64,000 bases of DNA, from the NCBI RefSeq assembly GCF_030936135.1, contig NW_026777143.1:38715-102714 (forward strand), given 5' to 3'. Position 1 is the stretch's first letter. Each line of letters opens with the position of its first letter. This document shows positions 1 through 12,611 of this stretch, piece after piece. The DNA comes from Gavia stellata. Lineage: Eukaryota; Chordata; Aves; Gaviiformes; Gaviidae. The position numbers and the translations under genes were made by a program. A model generated the notes under the pieces. It saw nothing but the letters and a program-made list of their open reading frames with translations, searched no databases and had not been told where the DNA came from.

Positions 1-1860
1 GATCCCCTGTCCCCCGCCACGAGACATCATCTGTCCCCCACAGCCCCTGTCCCCGAGATGCCACGTCACCCCTGTACCCCCCCAAGATGCTCCTGACCCC
101 ATGTCCCCAACCACATCCCCAACATCCCTCCTGTCCCCTCTGCTTTGCTCCGGGGCCCTGGGACCCCACGTTCCCCTGGGACCCCTGTGCCCCAAACCCC
201 ATGTCCCACTCACCCTCCATGTCTCCCTGTACCCCCGCGTCCCCCTCCACAGCCCCGGGCCGCCTCTCTACTCCCCCGGGCCCCGTGTCCCCCCAGCCCT
301 GCCCCAGGGCCCCCCCAGGTTGACCCCCAGACCTGTGTCTCCCCTGCCTCCCCTCCAGGACCCCCTTGGTTCCCAGGCCCCCCTGACCCCCCGTCCCCCT
401 CCTGTCCCCAGACCCCCGGGTCCCCCGTCCCCTCACAGCCCCACCCCGGTCCCCCCATGTCCCGCACAGCCACGTCTCCCTCCCGGACCCCGAGTCCCAC
501 CAGGAACCCTGTGCCCCGCGTGACCTCACGGTCACCTCGTCCCACTGTCCCCAGTGTCCCCCCGGCCCCGTGACTTCCCAGACGCTGCCCCCCCCGGGAC
601 TCCCCCCCAAGTTCTGTGCCCCCCCCTCGCGCCCCGTCCCCCCTCCGTGCCCCTCGTCCCTCGCGTGCGCCCACCCTGTCCCACAGCCCCCCGGACCCCG
701 GCTCCCTGCCGTGCCCCCCGGTCCCGGTGCTCCCCGGGGGCGGTCCTGGTGCCCCCCGTGTCCTCCTGTTTCCCACCCCCGTCCCGGTGCCCCCCCGCAC
801 TCACCGCGGACGCGGGACCGCTCGCTCAGCCCCGCCGCATCCCGCCGCGCTCCCGGGGGGGCCGGGGGGGCTCAGGGGCGACCGGGGGGGGGGGGCTCAG
901 GGGCGACCCGGGGCTCGGCACGGGGGGGCTCCGGCCGCCCCGGTGTCCCGGGCGGGGTGTCCGGCCGCCCCGGTCCCGCTGTCCGGGGAGCCGGGGCCCG
1001 GGGGGGGGTCTCGTACGCCGGGCCGGGGCGCGGGGGGGGCTGGTGTGCCGCTGGTTCCCGGTGTCCCGGTGGCTCTCTCGCTCTCCGCGAAGTTTTCTCC
1101 TTTGTCTCCCGCTGTCCCGCCCCGCCCCGCCGCACCGGGACGGCCCCCGGTACCGGGACGGCCCCCGCGCCCCCGCCCGGACACAGCGAGACGCCCCGGG
1201 ACCGGCACCGCGAGCGGGGCGGGCCCCCCGCCCGTAGCGGGACAGAGCCCGGGGGCACCGGGGGCCGCTCCCGAGCGCGGCGCAGGGCCACGAGTGTCCC
1301 TGCTCCCCGGGCTGCGGGGGCTGGGGGAGACTGGGGGAACCGGGAGCACTGGGAACGCTGGTGGGGGGCGCTGGGAGGCACTGGTGGGGACGCTGCGGGG
1401 CCTGGGGGGCGCCGAGAGGGCACTGAGGGGCTGAGGCCGAGGGTCGGGGGCCGCCCCAGAGCGCGGGAGGCCCTGGGGAACCCCCAGGCTACGCGGGGCT
1501 ATAGGCACCCCCCAGACTGCAGGGGGCTACGGGGAACCCCCGGGCCCTGTGGGGCAGGAGGACCCCCAGGGGACCCCCAGGCGCTGCGAGGCGCCGGGGC
1601 CCAGCGGGACCGGGTGGGGCCCCGGTGCTCCCCCGGTGCTACGTGGCTGTGGGGCCTAAAGGGGATCCCCGGAATACGGGGACCCATGGGGACAAGGCGG
1701 GGTGCGGGCGGCAGCCCAGGCTACGCGGGGCAGCGGGGCCACGCGGGACCCCAGTGCCGAGGGGGCCGTCGGGGGTCCCCAGGACAGGAGGGACTCCCGG
1801 CCGCTGGATGCTACCGGGACCCCCGCTCCGACCGGGGCTATGGGGACCCCGGGCCACCCC
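1..1860. other. GC-rich, CpG-rich left flank without a recognised gene
   Basis: Positions 1-600 are C-rich, intron-like sequence dominated by 'tgtcccc' words. From about 780 to 1320 CpG density is very high, as in a CpG island. On the minus strand a GT donor (GTGAGTG, about 797-803) follows a short GC-rich stretch that could be a 5' untranslated exon of a gene running left. In human, GPC2 lies head to head with STAG3, but no glypican signal peptide or cysteine pattern is visible here, so no gene is called. Between 1460 and 1860 there are loosely repeated 'ctacgcgggg' words. The open frames in this stretch are compositional. Confidence 0.5.
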
Positions 1861-1863
1861 GCC

Positions 1864-2079
1864 CACGTGGGCGGTGGGGGCCGCACGGGCCACGCCCCTC
1901 GCACGTGCCGGCCGGGGACGGGGCCGCCCTCCGTGCTGCGCCTGCGCGTTGAGCTCCGCGCCGCCCCGGCCCCGCACGTGCCGGGCCTGACCTCCTCCGT
2001 CGTTCGGCAGCGCGAGGCGAGGCAGGACTTGGGGGGAGAGCGGCGGCGGGGGGAACGTGACCGCGGCGGGGGGCACGTG
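1864..2079 (+). promoter_or_regulatory. STAG3: Probable STAG3 promoter with four CACGTG E-boxes
   Basis: Four perfect CACGTG palindromes occur at 1864-1869, 1902-1907, 1975-1980 and 2074-2079 in a CpG-rich stretch about 1.1 kb before the STAG3 start codon. The first coding exon begins just after a splice acceptor (about 3125), so a non-coding first exon upstream is expected, and this is the best candidate region. Which bHLH factor binds is unknown. The transcription start cannot be placed from sequence alone. Confidence 0.45.
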
Positions 2080-2119
2080 ACCTCGGCGGGGGCCGGGGGG
2101 GGGCGATCCCCCCCCGAGT

Positions 2120-2905
2120 GGCCTGGGGGGGCCTCAGCCCCCCCCCCCAGTGTGTCCCGGGTGGGATCTGGGGGGCCTCACCCCAACAGAGTGACCGGGG
2201 GGGGCCTCAACTCCCCCCCCAGTGTGACCCGGGTGGGATCTGGGGGGCCTCACCCCAACAGAGTGACCGGGGGGGGCCTCAGCCCCCCCCCAGTGTGACC
2301 CGGGTGGGATCTGGGGGGCCTCACCCCAACAGAGTGACCGGGGGGGGGCCTCAACTCCCCCCCCAGTGTGACCCGGGTGGGATCTGGGGGTGCCTCACCC
2401 CCCCCCAGTGTGACCCGGGTGGGATCTGGGGGGCCTCACCCCAACAGAGTGACCGGGGGGGGCCTCACCCCCCCCCAGTGTGACCCGGGTGGGATCTGGG
2501 GGGCCTCACCCCAACAGAGTGACCGGGGGGGGCCTCACCCCCCCCCAGTGTGACCCGGGTGGGATCTGGGGGGGGCCTCACCCCAACGGAGTGACCGGGG
2601 GGGGCCTCACCCCCGCCCCAGTGTGACCCGGGTGGGATCTGGGGGGGCCTCACCCCCCCCCAGTGTGACCCGGGTGGGATCTGGGGGGTCCTCACCCCAC
2701 CAGAGTGACCGGGGGGGGGCCTCACCCCCCCCCAGTGTGATCCGGGTGGGATCTGGGGGGGCCTCACCCCCCCCCAGTGTGACCCGGGTGGGATCTGGGG
2801 GGCCTCACCCCACCAGAGTGACCGGGGGGGGCCTCAGCCCCCCCCCAGTGTGACCCAGGTGGGATCTGGGGGGCCTCACCCCCCCAGTATGACCCAGGGG
2901 GGCTT
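2120..2905. repeat. Minisatellite, about 70-bp unit, STAG3 5' intron or flank
   Basis: About eleven tandem units share the core 'gtgacccgggtgggatctg' followed by G-run, 'cctcacccc' and a C-run. Full units are about 70 bp; shortened units of about 42 bp are interspersed (for example near 2366 and 2650). The long open frames on both strands are translations of this repeat and are not genes. Confidence 0.9.
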
Positions 2906-3139
2906 AGGGGAGGCCTCAGACGCCCCAGTGTGACCCAGGGAGGCTTGGGGCCATCTCCCCCACGTCGCCCCAGGGCAGGCCTGGTGTCCTCGTCCCCCCC
3001 TCGGTCGCCCTCGGCAGGGGCTGTTTGTGGGTGCTTGCCCCCCGCCCGGCCCTGGGGTGTCGGGGCAAGGGGGTGCCCCCGCCACCCCGGTCCCCCTGAT
3101 CCCGCCCACCTCCCCCGTCCCCCAGGCCCTGCCGTCACC

Positions 3140-6100
3140 ATGCCCCCACGGCGCTCGGCCCGCATCCAGGCCATCTCCTCCAGCTCCGGCTCCTCCGCTG
3201 GGCCGGGCACCGGCTCCAGCCCTGCACTGGGGTCAGCCGGGGTGCGGAGCGGCTCCCCGGGATCGCCGCCGGCCCCCGACAGCCCGTGAGTGGGGCGCTG
3301 GGGAGGGCAGGGGGGTGGGGGCCCAGCCGGCCCCTGGCTGCACCCCACCACCATGCCGTCCCTGCAGGGACCTCAGCAGTGGTGACTCTGGCAGCGACTT
3401 CGAGGACACGCTGCGGCTGCGCAGCAAGCGGGGACCCCAGCGGGCGCTGAGCCACAGCCCCGTACGTCCTGCCCCCACCTTCCAGCCACGTTCCCCGTCC
3501 TGAGGCTGCTCCAAACCTCCACCGTGTCCCCTCCCACCAGGTCCCAAAGCGTCCCCGAATGAGGGAGACCAGCAGGGACAGGAGCAGTCCAGCCGCGAGC
3601 AACCCAGAGCAAAACACCCTCTTTGAGGCCATCAGGTCGGCCAAGACTGCCGTCGAGGTAACCCCACTCATGCAGCACCCCGGGGGGCCCCAGCCAGCTC
3701 ACGCAGGGGATGAAGGGACATGGGGGGCCACACGTGTCTCGAGTGGGGGACACGGGTGTCCCCACCCGGCTGCTGTTTGATGCTGGCTGTCCTGTGCCGG
3801 CAGACGGTGGTGGATGACTGGCTGGAGACCTATAAGCAGGACCGTGAGATGGGGTTCCTGGAGCTTGTCAACTTTATCATCCGCTCCTGTGGCTGCAGAG
3901 GTGTGGGGGTCCCCGCTGGGTGTTCTGTCCCCTCTGTGCTGCTGGTGGGCCCCCCCCTCCAGCCCAGGGACCCCCATTTCGCCCCTGGCTGCCCCGGCAG
4001 GTGTGGTGACCCCAAAGATGTTCAGGGACCTGCAGAACTCGGAGATCATCCAGCAGCTGACGGAGAAGTTCGAGGAGGTGCCGGGTGGGGGCCGGGAGGA
4101 GGTGGCAGCGGTGCCAGTGGGGGCCCCGGCTCACCCTGTTTCCTGCAGGATTCAGCTGAGTACCCGCTCTCACTGGGCACCCAGCCCTGGCGCCGCTTCC
4201 GGGCCGGCTTCTGCGAGCTGGTGGCGGTGGTGGTGCGGCGGTGCCAGTACAGCGTTGTCTACGACGAGTTCCTGATGGATGCCCTCATCTCCCTGCTCAC
4301 CGGCCTCTCCGACTCCCAGGTGCGGGCTTTCCGCCACACCAGCACCCTGGCAGGTAGGCAGCTTCCCGGGAGGGCTCCCCGTGGGCTCCCCGCGGGGGTC
4401 CCTGCTCCCACCGCGCTGCCCTCCCAGCCATGAAGCTGATGACAGCGTTGGTGAACGTGGCGCTGGGTGTGAGCCTGCACCAGGAGAACAACCAGCGGCA
4501 GTACGAGGCCGAGCGGAGCAAGGGGCCTGGCCGTCGGGCCACCGACAAGCTTGAGGCACTGCTGGAGAAGCGCCGGGAGGTGAGCAGCGGCGACGGGGGG
4601 CTGGGTGGCGATGGCAGGGGACTGGGCCCCGCCTGAGCCCTGCTGCGTCCCCCCAGCTCCGGGAGCAGCAGGAGGAGATCGAGAACATGATGAACGCCAT
4701 CTTCAAGGGCGTCTTCGTGCACCGCTACAGGTCGGGGCTGGCCCAGCAGCTCGGGAGCAGAAGGGGGTCTTGTGACGGGGGAGAAGGGGCATGGAGTGTG
4801 GCGTGGCCAGGCTGGGAGGGCAGGTGGGAGCGATGTGGGGATGGGGACGTGGAGCTGCTGGGGACCGCGGCGTGAGCCTGGGCGGTGCCGCGCACGGCAG
4901 AGATGTGGTGCCCGAGATCCGGGCCATCTGCATGGAGGAGCTGGGGACGTGGATGAGGAGCTACGCAGCCTCCTTCCTCACCGACGGCTACCTCAAGTAC
5001 ATTGGCTGGAACCTGCACGACAAGGTGGGCCAGGGATGGGGGCCAGGGGCCACGGGGCCGGGCCGAGGGTCCCGCTGACGGCCCCCGTCCCCGCAGCAGC
5101 GGGAGGTGCGTCTGCAGTGCGTGAAGGCACTGCAGGGGCTGTACTGCCACCGGGACACAGCCGCCCACATGGAGCTCTTCACCAGCCGCTTCAAGGTGAG
5201 TGGGGGCCTGTGGGTGTCCCCTGGGTCCCTGCACAGGGTGTCACTGACTGCATCCCCCTCGCCAGACCCGCATGGTGTCCATGGTCCTTGACAAGGAGCC
5301 TGATGTGGCCGTGGAGGTGGTGAAGTTGCTGACGCTGATGCTGGAGTGAGCACGGGACTGGGGCTGGCGGGGGGACATGGGGGCACAGGGTTCTCCACTG
5401 AGACTGGGGACAGACGATGGGGCTGGAGGGCAGCCCAGGGGACAGGGTCCTGCTGCAAATGTAGGGCCCTGGGGACACCGAGAACAGGGTCAGGGGGAGC
5501 GGGGCTGGGGAGCGGGAGAGCAGGGCCCCCCACCATTCCTCATGCACAGGAACATGGAGGAGGCGCTGACAGAGGAGGACTGCCAGAGCGTCTACCCCGT
5601 GGTCTACGTATCCAGCCGAGCACTCGCCTCCGCCGCCGGGCTTTTCCTCTACCGCCGGTGAGCAAGGGCCGGTGCCTGGCACAGGCTGTCCCATGCCAGG
5701 GGCTGGCCGCCAGCCCACCCCTGCCCGGCACCAGAGCTGCCGTCACCAGGCCGCGGGCCCCACAAAAAGCCGAGCGTTTTCTGCCTGCCAAACCCTGAGT
5801 CAGACTCCGTTTCCTCCCCACTCCACCGTGGGGAGCATCTGGCAGGCGGCCGGTGGAGGCCGGCAGACCGGCTACCTTCGTCCCAGGCTCGTTAGCACTG
5901 TCCTTAACGGGAGTGGGGCCTGGGGCAGCCGTATCCGGCCCCGGGGTCGCTGCGGGGCAAGCGCGAGCCCAGCACGCGCTGGGTCAGCTGCCTGGAGCCC
6001 CGGCTGCGCGTCCCGCTCACACGCTCATGCTCTTGCGCCAGCCTTGGCGCGCTCGGCAGAGAGGAGGCTGGCGGCGCCGTGTTTATCTCGGCACAGGCCT

Positions 6101-9100
6101 TGGCGGCTCTTGGCAGCAGCAGTGTTTGGGCTTGTCACGGCCCCGTTCCCCCGCACATCTGGAATGGTGGCAGCTGTGTGTGGCGTCAGCCCGGGTCCTC
6201 CCTGTCCCCTGGGGCTCAGAGTTCGGGTGCCGCCCCAGGGTGGGGCCGGGGGGGACCCGCGTGTCTGTGTCCCCCATCTCTGTCCCCAGAGTGGGGGGTA
6301 TGTGGGACCCCCATGTCCTTGTCCCTTGGGGCACTCTTCCCCTGTACATCCTGCTTAGGTACTTGCGATCCCCACGTCTGTGTCCCACCGGGGGTCTCTG
6401 CCCCCCTCACACCCAGCGTGGGCACACGGGACCCCTGTGTGACCCTGTGTGCGTGTCCCCAGGCTGCTGGACCCCCAGCGAGAGGTGGGCAGGGAGCTGT
6501 CTCATGATGGGGACAACAGGACCTTCTTCCGGCTGCTTCTGGCCTTCTTCATCGAGAGCGAGGTGAGAGCCTCAGCGGGCCCGGCGGGGCAGGGGGGCCC
6601 TGCATGCCGTGACGGTCCCCTGTCCCCCATCCCCAGCTCCATGAGCACGCAGCCTACTTGGTGGACAGCCTGTGGGACTGCGCCGGGCCCCGGCTGAGAG
6701 ACTGGGAGACCATCAGCGCTTTGCTGTTGGAGGAGTCGCCCACTGAGGGTATGACACTGCTGGGAGACACTGGGATGTGCTGGGATGTCACTGGGAGACA
6801 CTGGGATACGCTGGGACGTTACTGGGACCAAGTAGGCTACATTGGAACACCCTGGGACACCCTTGAGGTATACAGGGACATTGCTGGGAGACACTGAGAG
6901 ATGCTGGGAAGCACTAGGGTGTATTGAGAGATCATGGGGAGACACCGGGGCACTGCTGCAATGCACTGGGATATATTGGGACATCACTGGGAGACACTGT
7001 GGTTGCTGCGGGATATCCCTGGGAGATGTTTGGACATTGCTGGGAGATGCTGGGATGTGATGGAGAGGCACTGGGGCATCACTGGAACATAAGGCGACAT
7101 GCTGGGACGTCACTGGGTTGTGCTGCGACATTGCTGGGGCACTGGTGGGTGGTCAGGGGACATACTGAGATTTGTTGGGATGCACTGGGCCCTGCGGGGA
7201 TGACCTGGGCCCCCCTGGCCCAGCAGAGGGGGTGCCGGGCTGCCCCCCAGCCTGCTCATTTCCCCTCCCAGGCCTGGCAGACCGGCAGGAGAAGGCACTG
7301 GTGGAGATCCTGGCAGCCAGCGTGGTCCAGGCGGCCGAGGGGCAGCCTCCGGTGGGCCGCGGCCCGGCCAAGAAGGTAACAGGGCTGGGGAGGGGGCTGG
7401 GGAGGGGGCAGGGGGCCCCCTGGGCCACCCTGAGCCCCTTGTCTGCCTCCAGCCCTCAGCCCGGGAGCGCAAGGTGCAGGTGGAGGAGAGAACCCGGCTC
7501 ACCCACTGCCTTGTCCCAGCCCTGCCCCAGCTGCTGGCCAAGGTGAGGGGGACGGGGCCCCCCGCCACCCCCGGGGGCCTGGGGGGGGTCGGCACTGACC
7601 CCCGGTCCCCACTGCCCCCGCAGTTCTCAGCCGACGCTGAGAAGGTGGCTCCGCTCCTGGAGGTGCTGCGCTGCTTCGACCTCAGCATCTACTGCACCGG
7701 GCGGCTGGAGAAGGTGCTGCCCCCTCGCCCCCCGGGCAGGATCTGGCGCCCCGGGGCTGGGGCAGAGCCGCTCTGCCCCTGGGAAATGGGGCTGCAGGGA
7801 TGGGGTGCTGATGGGTTCCCTGGGTGTCCCCTTCAGGATGCTCTGCGTCCCTGTCCCCATCGGGAGGCTGTGTGCCCTGTGCCCCCCGTCAAGGGTCTGT
7901 CCCTGTCCCCCTGGGGGGCCCACAGCTGTCCTCATCCTCGCCGGGGGCCGTACGTCCCTGTGGGAGGCTGCAAGTCCCCCCATGGGAGGCCCCGTGACCC
8001 TCGTCCCCAGGGAGGCGGCGTGTCCCGGTCCCTCCCGCAGCCCCTTCTCCCCGCAGCACCTGGAGCTGGTGCTGGGGCAGCTGCAGGAGGTGGTGGAGAA
8101 GCACGCAGGGCAGACAGTGCTGGAAGCTGCGTCCCGCGCGCTCCACGCGCTCTGCGACCCTGAGCTCGCCCTGCATGGCCGCGGGGACCTGGTGCGCAGC
8201 CGCCTTGCCGACCAGCTGGCCGACAAGTTCCACCAGGATGTCACTGAGCTGCTTCAGGTAGAGGGGATGGGAGAGGGACCCTGAGTTTGGGAGGGGGCTG
8301 GGGACCGCTGGGGTCAGGACAGGGACCTGAAGATCAGGACATGGATCTGGAGCCTGGGATGGAGCTTAGGCCACCCCAGGGCAGGGACTCAGACTCCAGG
8401 ACAGGGCTGGGGACAGGGACCCGGAGACAGAACGGGCCGAGGACAGGAGAGGGACCAGGACCTATAGGGACAGCAGTGGCCTGGGCAGGGACAGGGCATT
8501 GGTGGGGAAGAGCCGCTCCGGGAGGTGCTGGGTGGGGTAGCCGGCAAGGGACTGCGGGGAGCGGGATGTCCCCAGCCTGGTGTGGGTCCCCAACCCCACA
8601 TGGAGCATCCCCAACCCCGCGAGGGGTGTCCCCAACCCCGGGCCCTGCCCAGGCCTCGTCCCTGGACGAGGAGGAGGTGTACAGCATGGCGGCCACACTG
8701 AAGAGGATCTCCATCCTGTTCAAGTGAGTGGGGAGCCGTGGGGCCACACCACCCCTTTGCCTGTGTCCGCAGGGGTCCCCCGGTGTCCTTGTCCCCCTCC
8801 ACGTGCCTCCCCTATGTCCTGTCCCATGGCATCCTGCCCCTCTGCCCTGTGTGTCCTTGGCACCCTGTCCCCTGCCCCATGTGCTCCCCATGTCCCTGTA
8901 CAGTGGCATCCCATGGCCCAGTGTCCTGTCCCTTGCTCTGTGTCCCCTGCCTGACGTGCTCCCCATGTCCCTGTCCCCTGGTGTCCTGTCGCCTGCCCCA
9001 TGTCCTCCCCGTGTCCCTGTCCCCCAGCATCCTGTCTCCTGCCCCACATCTCCCCTCACCCCGCTGATGCCACTCTGTCCCTCCAGCGCCCACGACCTGA

Positions 9101-12100
9101 CTCCCTGGCAGCTCTTTGAGCCCTGCACCCGGCTCCTGCAGTGCGCTGTGGACACAGGCGAGGTGCCTCCGCAGGTACCGCCCTGGGGACACAGCGGGGA
9201 CACGGTGGGGATGTGGCAGGGCTCGTCAGCACCACGGCCATCCCTTGCCCATATCTGGCCCCGCAGGTCCTTGTCCCCGCCATCACCTGCCTCCACTTCC
9301 ACATCCTCTGGGACCTCTCACGCCTGCCCAGCACCGATGTCCCCCAGGTGAGCGGGTGGTACGTGGACAGCTGCGAGGACAACTTGGGGCGGCCCCCGTG
9401 TCCCTGAAGGCCACCACGTCCCCCTGCCCAGGAGCAGCTGCAGAGCCTGAAGACCAGAGTGACCTCCTTCTGCTCGCTGTGCCAGAGCTGCCTGTCCGAT
9501 GTGGACGCCGGCGTCCGGGAGCAGGTACGCAGGGGCCAGGGAGACGCGTGGCGGGGGGCGGGCCTGGCACTGAGCCCATCCTCATGTCATCAGGCCTTCG
9601 TGGTGCTCAGCGACCTGCTGCTGGTGTTTGGGCCCCAGCTGCCACAGGACGGGCGGGAGGCGCTGGCCCCACTGGTGCTGCTGCCCGACGCGGGGCTGCA
9701 GTCCCAGCTGGCCGCCTTCCTCATGGACCACGTTTTCCACCACGCCTGCAGCCATGAGGAGCTCTCAGCTGCGGGTACGTCCCCTCCGCGCATCCCAGGA
9801 GCGTCCCCTGGGGTGCCTGTCCCCCCACCGTCCCCTCCTGTCTCCACAGAGGACAGCGAGAGCCGCATCGAGGAGCTGCACCAGCGCCGGGTGCTCCTGG
9901 CCGGCTTCTGCAAACTCATCATCTACAACGTGCTGGAGCTCAGTGCTGCCTCCGACGTCTTCAAGCACTACGCCAAGGTAAGGGGCATGCGGAGGGGCTG
10001 TCCCACTGGCCCTGCAGCGGCTTGGGGACATCGGGCCCTGTCATCTTCTCCCCAGTTTTACAGTGACTACGGGGACATCATCAAAGAGACGCTGAACTGC
10101 ACCCGTCAGATGGACCGGCAGGAGTGGGCTCGCACCCTGCTGCTCAGCTTGCAGCAGGTACGGCACTGGCTGGGGGCGCTCTGGGGGTCCCTGGCGTTCT
10201 CCAGGAGGCTGCGAGGGTCTCCGGGGCATCTGGGGGTTCTCCAGGGGAGTCTAGGGGTCTTTGGGGTGCTCTAGGGAGGTCTGGGAGGTTCCAGGAGATG
10301 TGGACAGGGATTGGGGGGGTGTCTCTGGGGAGGTCCAGGGGTCTGAGAGGCTCTGTGGGGGTCCAGCTTGGGGGCTCCAGAGGGGCCTCGGGGGTCTCCA
10401 AGGAGTCCTGCACTGACCCTCTGCCCCTGCGCAGCTGATGACGGAGCTACTGCTGCAGCAAGGCCCCGAGATCCAGGCAGCCGAGGCTTTCCTGGAGATC
10501 CGGGATCTGGCACGGCGCTTCTCCCTGCTCTTTAGCCTCCACCAGCTCCGCAACCGCCCGGCACTGCTCAGCGTGCACAAGTGCGAGGGGGTGGGGGGGC
10601 CGGGGGGCGGCCAAGGGGCTTGGCCGAGGCTCAGCCTCCCCCCTCACCCCTCTGCCCCGGCCAGGGAGGGGATCCAGTTTGCCTTCCAGGAGCCTCCGGG
10701 CCCCGGGCCAGGGCTGCCACCCCTCAACCTGCCCTTCCTGGAGGTGCTGAGCGAGTTCTCACCCCGGCTGCTGCGCCCTGACAAGGCCCTGCTGTGAGTG
10801 GGGCGGCGGGTGCGGGACCCCCGGGGGCTGGCGGGGGCCTCTTCGGGTCCCCAGGGGCCATGTGGTGTTCCCAGGGGAGTCCTCAAGGTCCACGTGGGGT
10901 CCTTGGGGGCAATGTGGGGTCTCCGGGGACATCCCCCAGCACCACGTGGGGTCCCCCAGCACCCTGCAGGTCCCCAGTGCTGCGTCACCCACCGTGTCCC
11001 CCCCATCTCCCCACCCACAGCCTGGCCTACCTGGAGAAGATGTGCCAGGAGCAGCGGTGGTTGGTGCCGCGGGATGCACCGTGGCCGTCCCTTGTCACCT
11101 ACCGCAACTCCCTGCAGCCGCAGGAGGAGGGGGGCTCGGTGAGCAGCCACAGCACAGCCCCCCGCCCGCGCCCCCCACCCGGTTCTGCTACCAAGAGACC
11201 CCGCGTGGACGGTGAGGCGGGGGCTGAGCCCTGGGGGACCACGTGTCCTTGGGGCCACGCCACCCCCAGCACACAGGCTGGGCTGCGTGGGGCTGGGGGG
11301 GCTCGTCCCTCTCTGGGGGGACCCAGGCCGGAGGCTGGGACCAGTCTGAGGCTCCCCAGTACAGAGCGAGGGTCACTGTGGGGTGGGAAGCTGAGAGGTG
11401 GCAAACGGCGGGTTCATGTCGGTGCAGTCACCTCTGCCAGAGCCGGACTGTCCTCTTGAGGGGACGGGACAGGGTGTGGGGACAGGGACAATGGCGGGGC
11501 TCAAGGATGGGGACAGGGCCTGGGGCTGGGGACACAGCTCAGGGACAGGAATAGGGTCTGGGGATGTGGCGGGGCTGCCCGTGCTTAGCCCCCTCCCACA
11601 GCCCCCTCGGAGCACCCCGACTCCAGCCCGTGGCCGAGCAGCCGCCTCCCCAGCCCGGCCCTGACCTCCACCATGCTGCGGGGTGGCCCCCCCCTGTCCC
11701 GGCTGCTAGCGCGGGACCCCAGCTCCGACCCTAGCCTCCTGCAGAGGTGAGTGTCTGGGCTGGGGGCGAGACCCCCCCAAACCGCATGCCCCCCACCCAG
11801 GGCCCCCCCTGATTCCCCATCCTCTCCTCCTGCAGCAACTCCCTGTCCCACTGGCGCAGCGGGATAAACCGGTGAGCAACAGCCGGGGGCAGGGGGTGGG
11901 CACCGGAGGGGGACCAGGGTGGGCCCTGGGGCTGTTTTGGGGGAGAGTCTTGGGGGGGGTCCTCTATCCTCCACCTCCCTCCCTTCTCCCCCAGGCTCAG
12001 CCTGATGGTGGAGGAGGAGGAGGAGGAGGAGGAGGAAGAGGAGGTGGCGATCGAAGATGAGAGCAGCCAGGAGGACACCCCAGAGCAGGACAGGGTGAGG

Positions 12101-12376
12101 TTACCCCCTGAGGGTCCCCCCGGCCAGCTGCCCCTGCAGCGGTGGGGCGGGCGGCACCCTGGGGCGCCTCCACCCCAGCCAGCCCCAACCCGACCCCCCC
12201 AGACTCTGCTGGCCCCCCAGGGCCAGCTCCGGGACCTCTTTGACTCTACCATCCTGGGCATCGAGGTGAGCTGGAGGGAACGCAGGGGTCCGTGGCGGAA
12301 GAGGGACGCCAAAGGAGAGCCCTCGCCCCCACTTTGGGGGAGTCTCACAGGACCCCTCTCCCCACAGGACATCTGA
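3140..12376 (+). CDS. STAG3: STAG3, meiosis-specific cohesin subunit SA-3
   Basis: STAG3 is the germ-line SA/STAG subunit of cohesin; it binds the kleisin REC8 or RAD21L on meiotic chromosome axes. I can join 33 coding exons, all with GT-AG borders and matching phases, from ATG 3140 to TGA 12376 (the last exon encodes only D-I-stop). The product is about 1,210 residues, close to human STAG3 (about 1,225). The STAG domain starts near residue 120 ([20 protein letters not shown]), the stromalin conservative domain lies near 313-400 ([20 protein letters not shown]), a helical-repeat body follows, and there is an acidic Glu run near residue 1160. The amino end is Ser/Pro-rich and basic, as in STAG proteins. 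No frame break was found. STAG1 and STAG2 are less likely because human STAG3 sits beside the same neighbours. The start was chosen because it follows the first in-frame acceptor and has a fair Kozak context. Confidence 0.95.
5658..6462 (+). other. Large STAG3 intron, partly non-repetitive
   Basis: This intron of about 800 bp lies between the exons ending ...LFLYRR and beginning LLDPQREVG. Unlike most introns here, its first 500 bp is not an obvious tandem repeat and is only moderately GC-rich. No coding exon, RNA gene or transposon was recognised in it; the rest is 'gtgtccc' C-rich sequence. Confidence 0.5.
6752..7190. repeat. Degenerate minisatellite in a STAG3 intron
   Basis: Repeats of the type 'ctgggagacactgggatgt' with 12-25 bp spacing and many substitutions fill most of this intron. 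No coding potential is inferred. Confidence 0.8.
8740..9060. repeat. C-rich degenerate repeat in a STAG3 intron
   Basis: Words such as 'tgtcccctgcccc' and 'ccatgtccctgtcccc' recur with about 30-60 bp spacing, forming a loose tandem array between the exons ending ...KRISILF and beginning [10 protein letters not shown]. The open frames on both strands are repeat translations. Confidence 0.6.
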
Positions 12377-12416
12377 GCGAGGGAGCCCCGGCGGCGCGGA
12401 GCAGTTTGGCGCCTGT

Positions 12417-12422
12417 TTATTG
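12417..12422 (-). terminator. AP4M1: AP4M1 polyadenylation signal
   Basis: AATAAA on the minus strand, about 190 bp beyond the AP4M1 stop codon. It lies between the STAG3 stop (12376) and the STAG3 poly(A) signal (12481), so the two 3' untranslated regions overlap in antisense. Confidence 0.75.
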
Positions 12423-12480
12423 TTGTTACGAGCCCAAATCCGGGGGAGCCCGGCTCCCTGGGCCCTGTTCGGTGATGGTT

Positions 12481-12486
12481 AATAAA
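12481..12486 (+). terminator. STAG3: STAG3 polyadenylation signal
   Basis: AATAAA 105 bp after the STAG3 stop codon, in a short 3' untranslated region. Confidence 0.85.
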
Positions 12487-12611
12487 CACTCGGTTGACAG
12501 CCGGCGCTGGGGCACTGGTCCTCCTTTCAGGGCGCAGGTCCCCCGTGTCGGGGCGCGGGTTCCCAGTGTCAGGGGTCCGCGGGGTGAGGGTCTCGGCAGG
12601 GGGGTCCCTGC

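Noticed and set aside
1-900. GPC2 (glypican-2) expected left of STAG3 by human synteny
   Set aside because: No signal peptide or glypican cysteine pattern is visible in any frame of the left flank.
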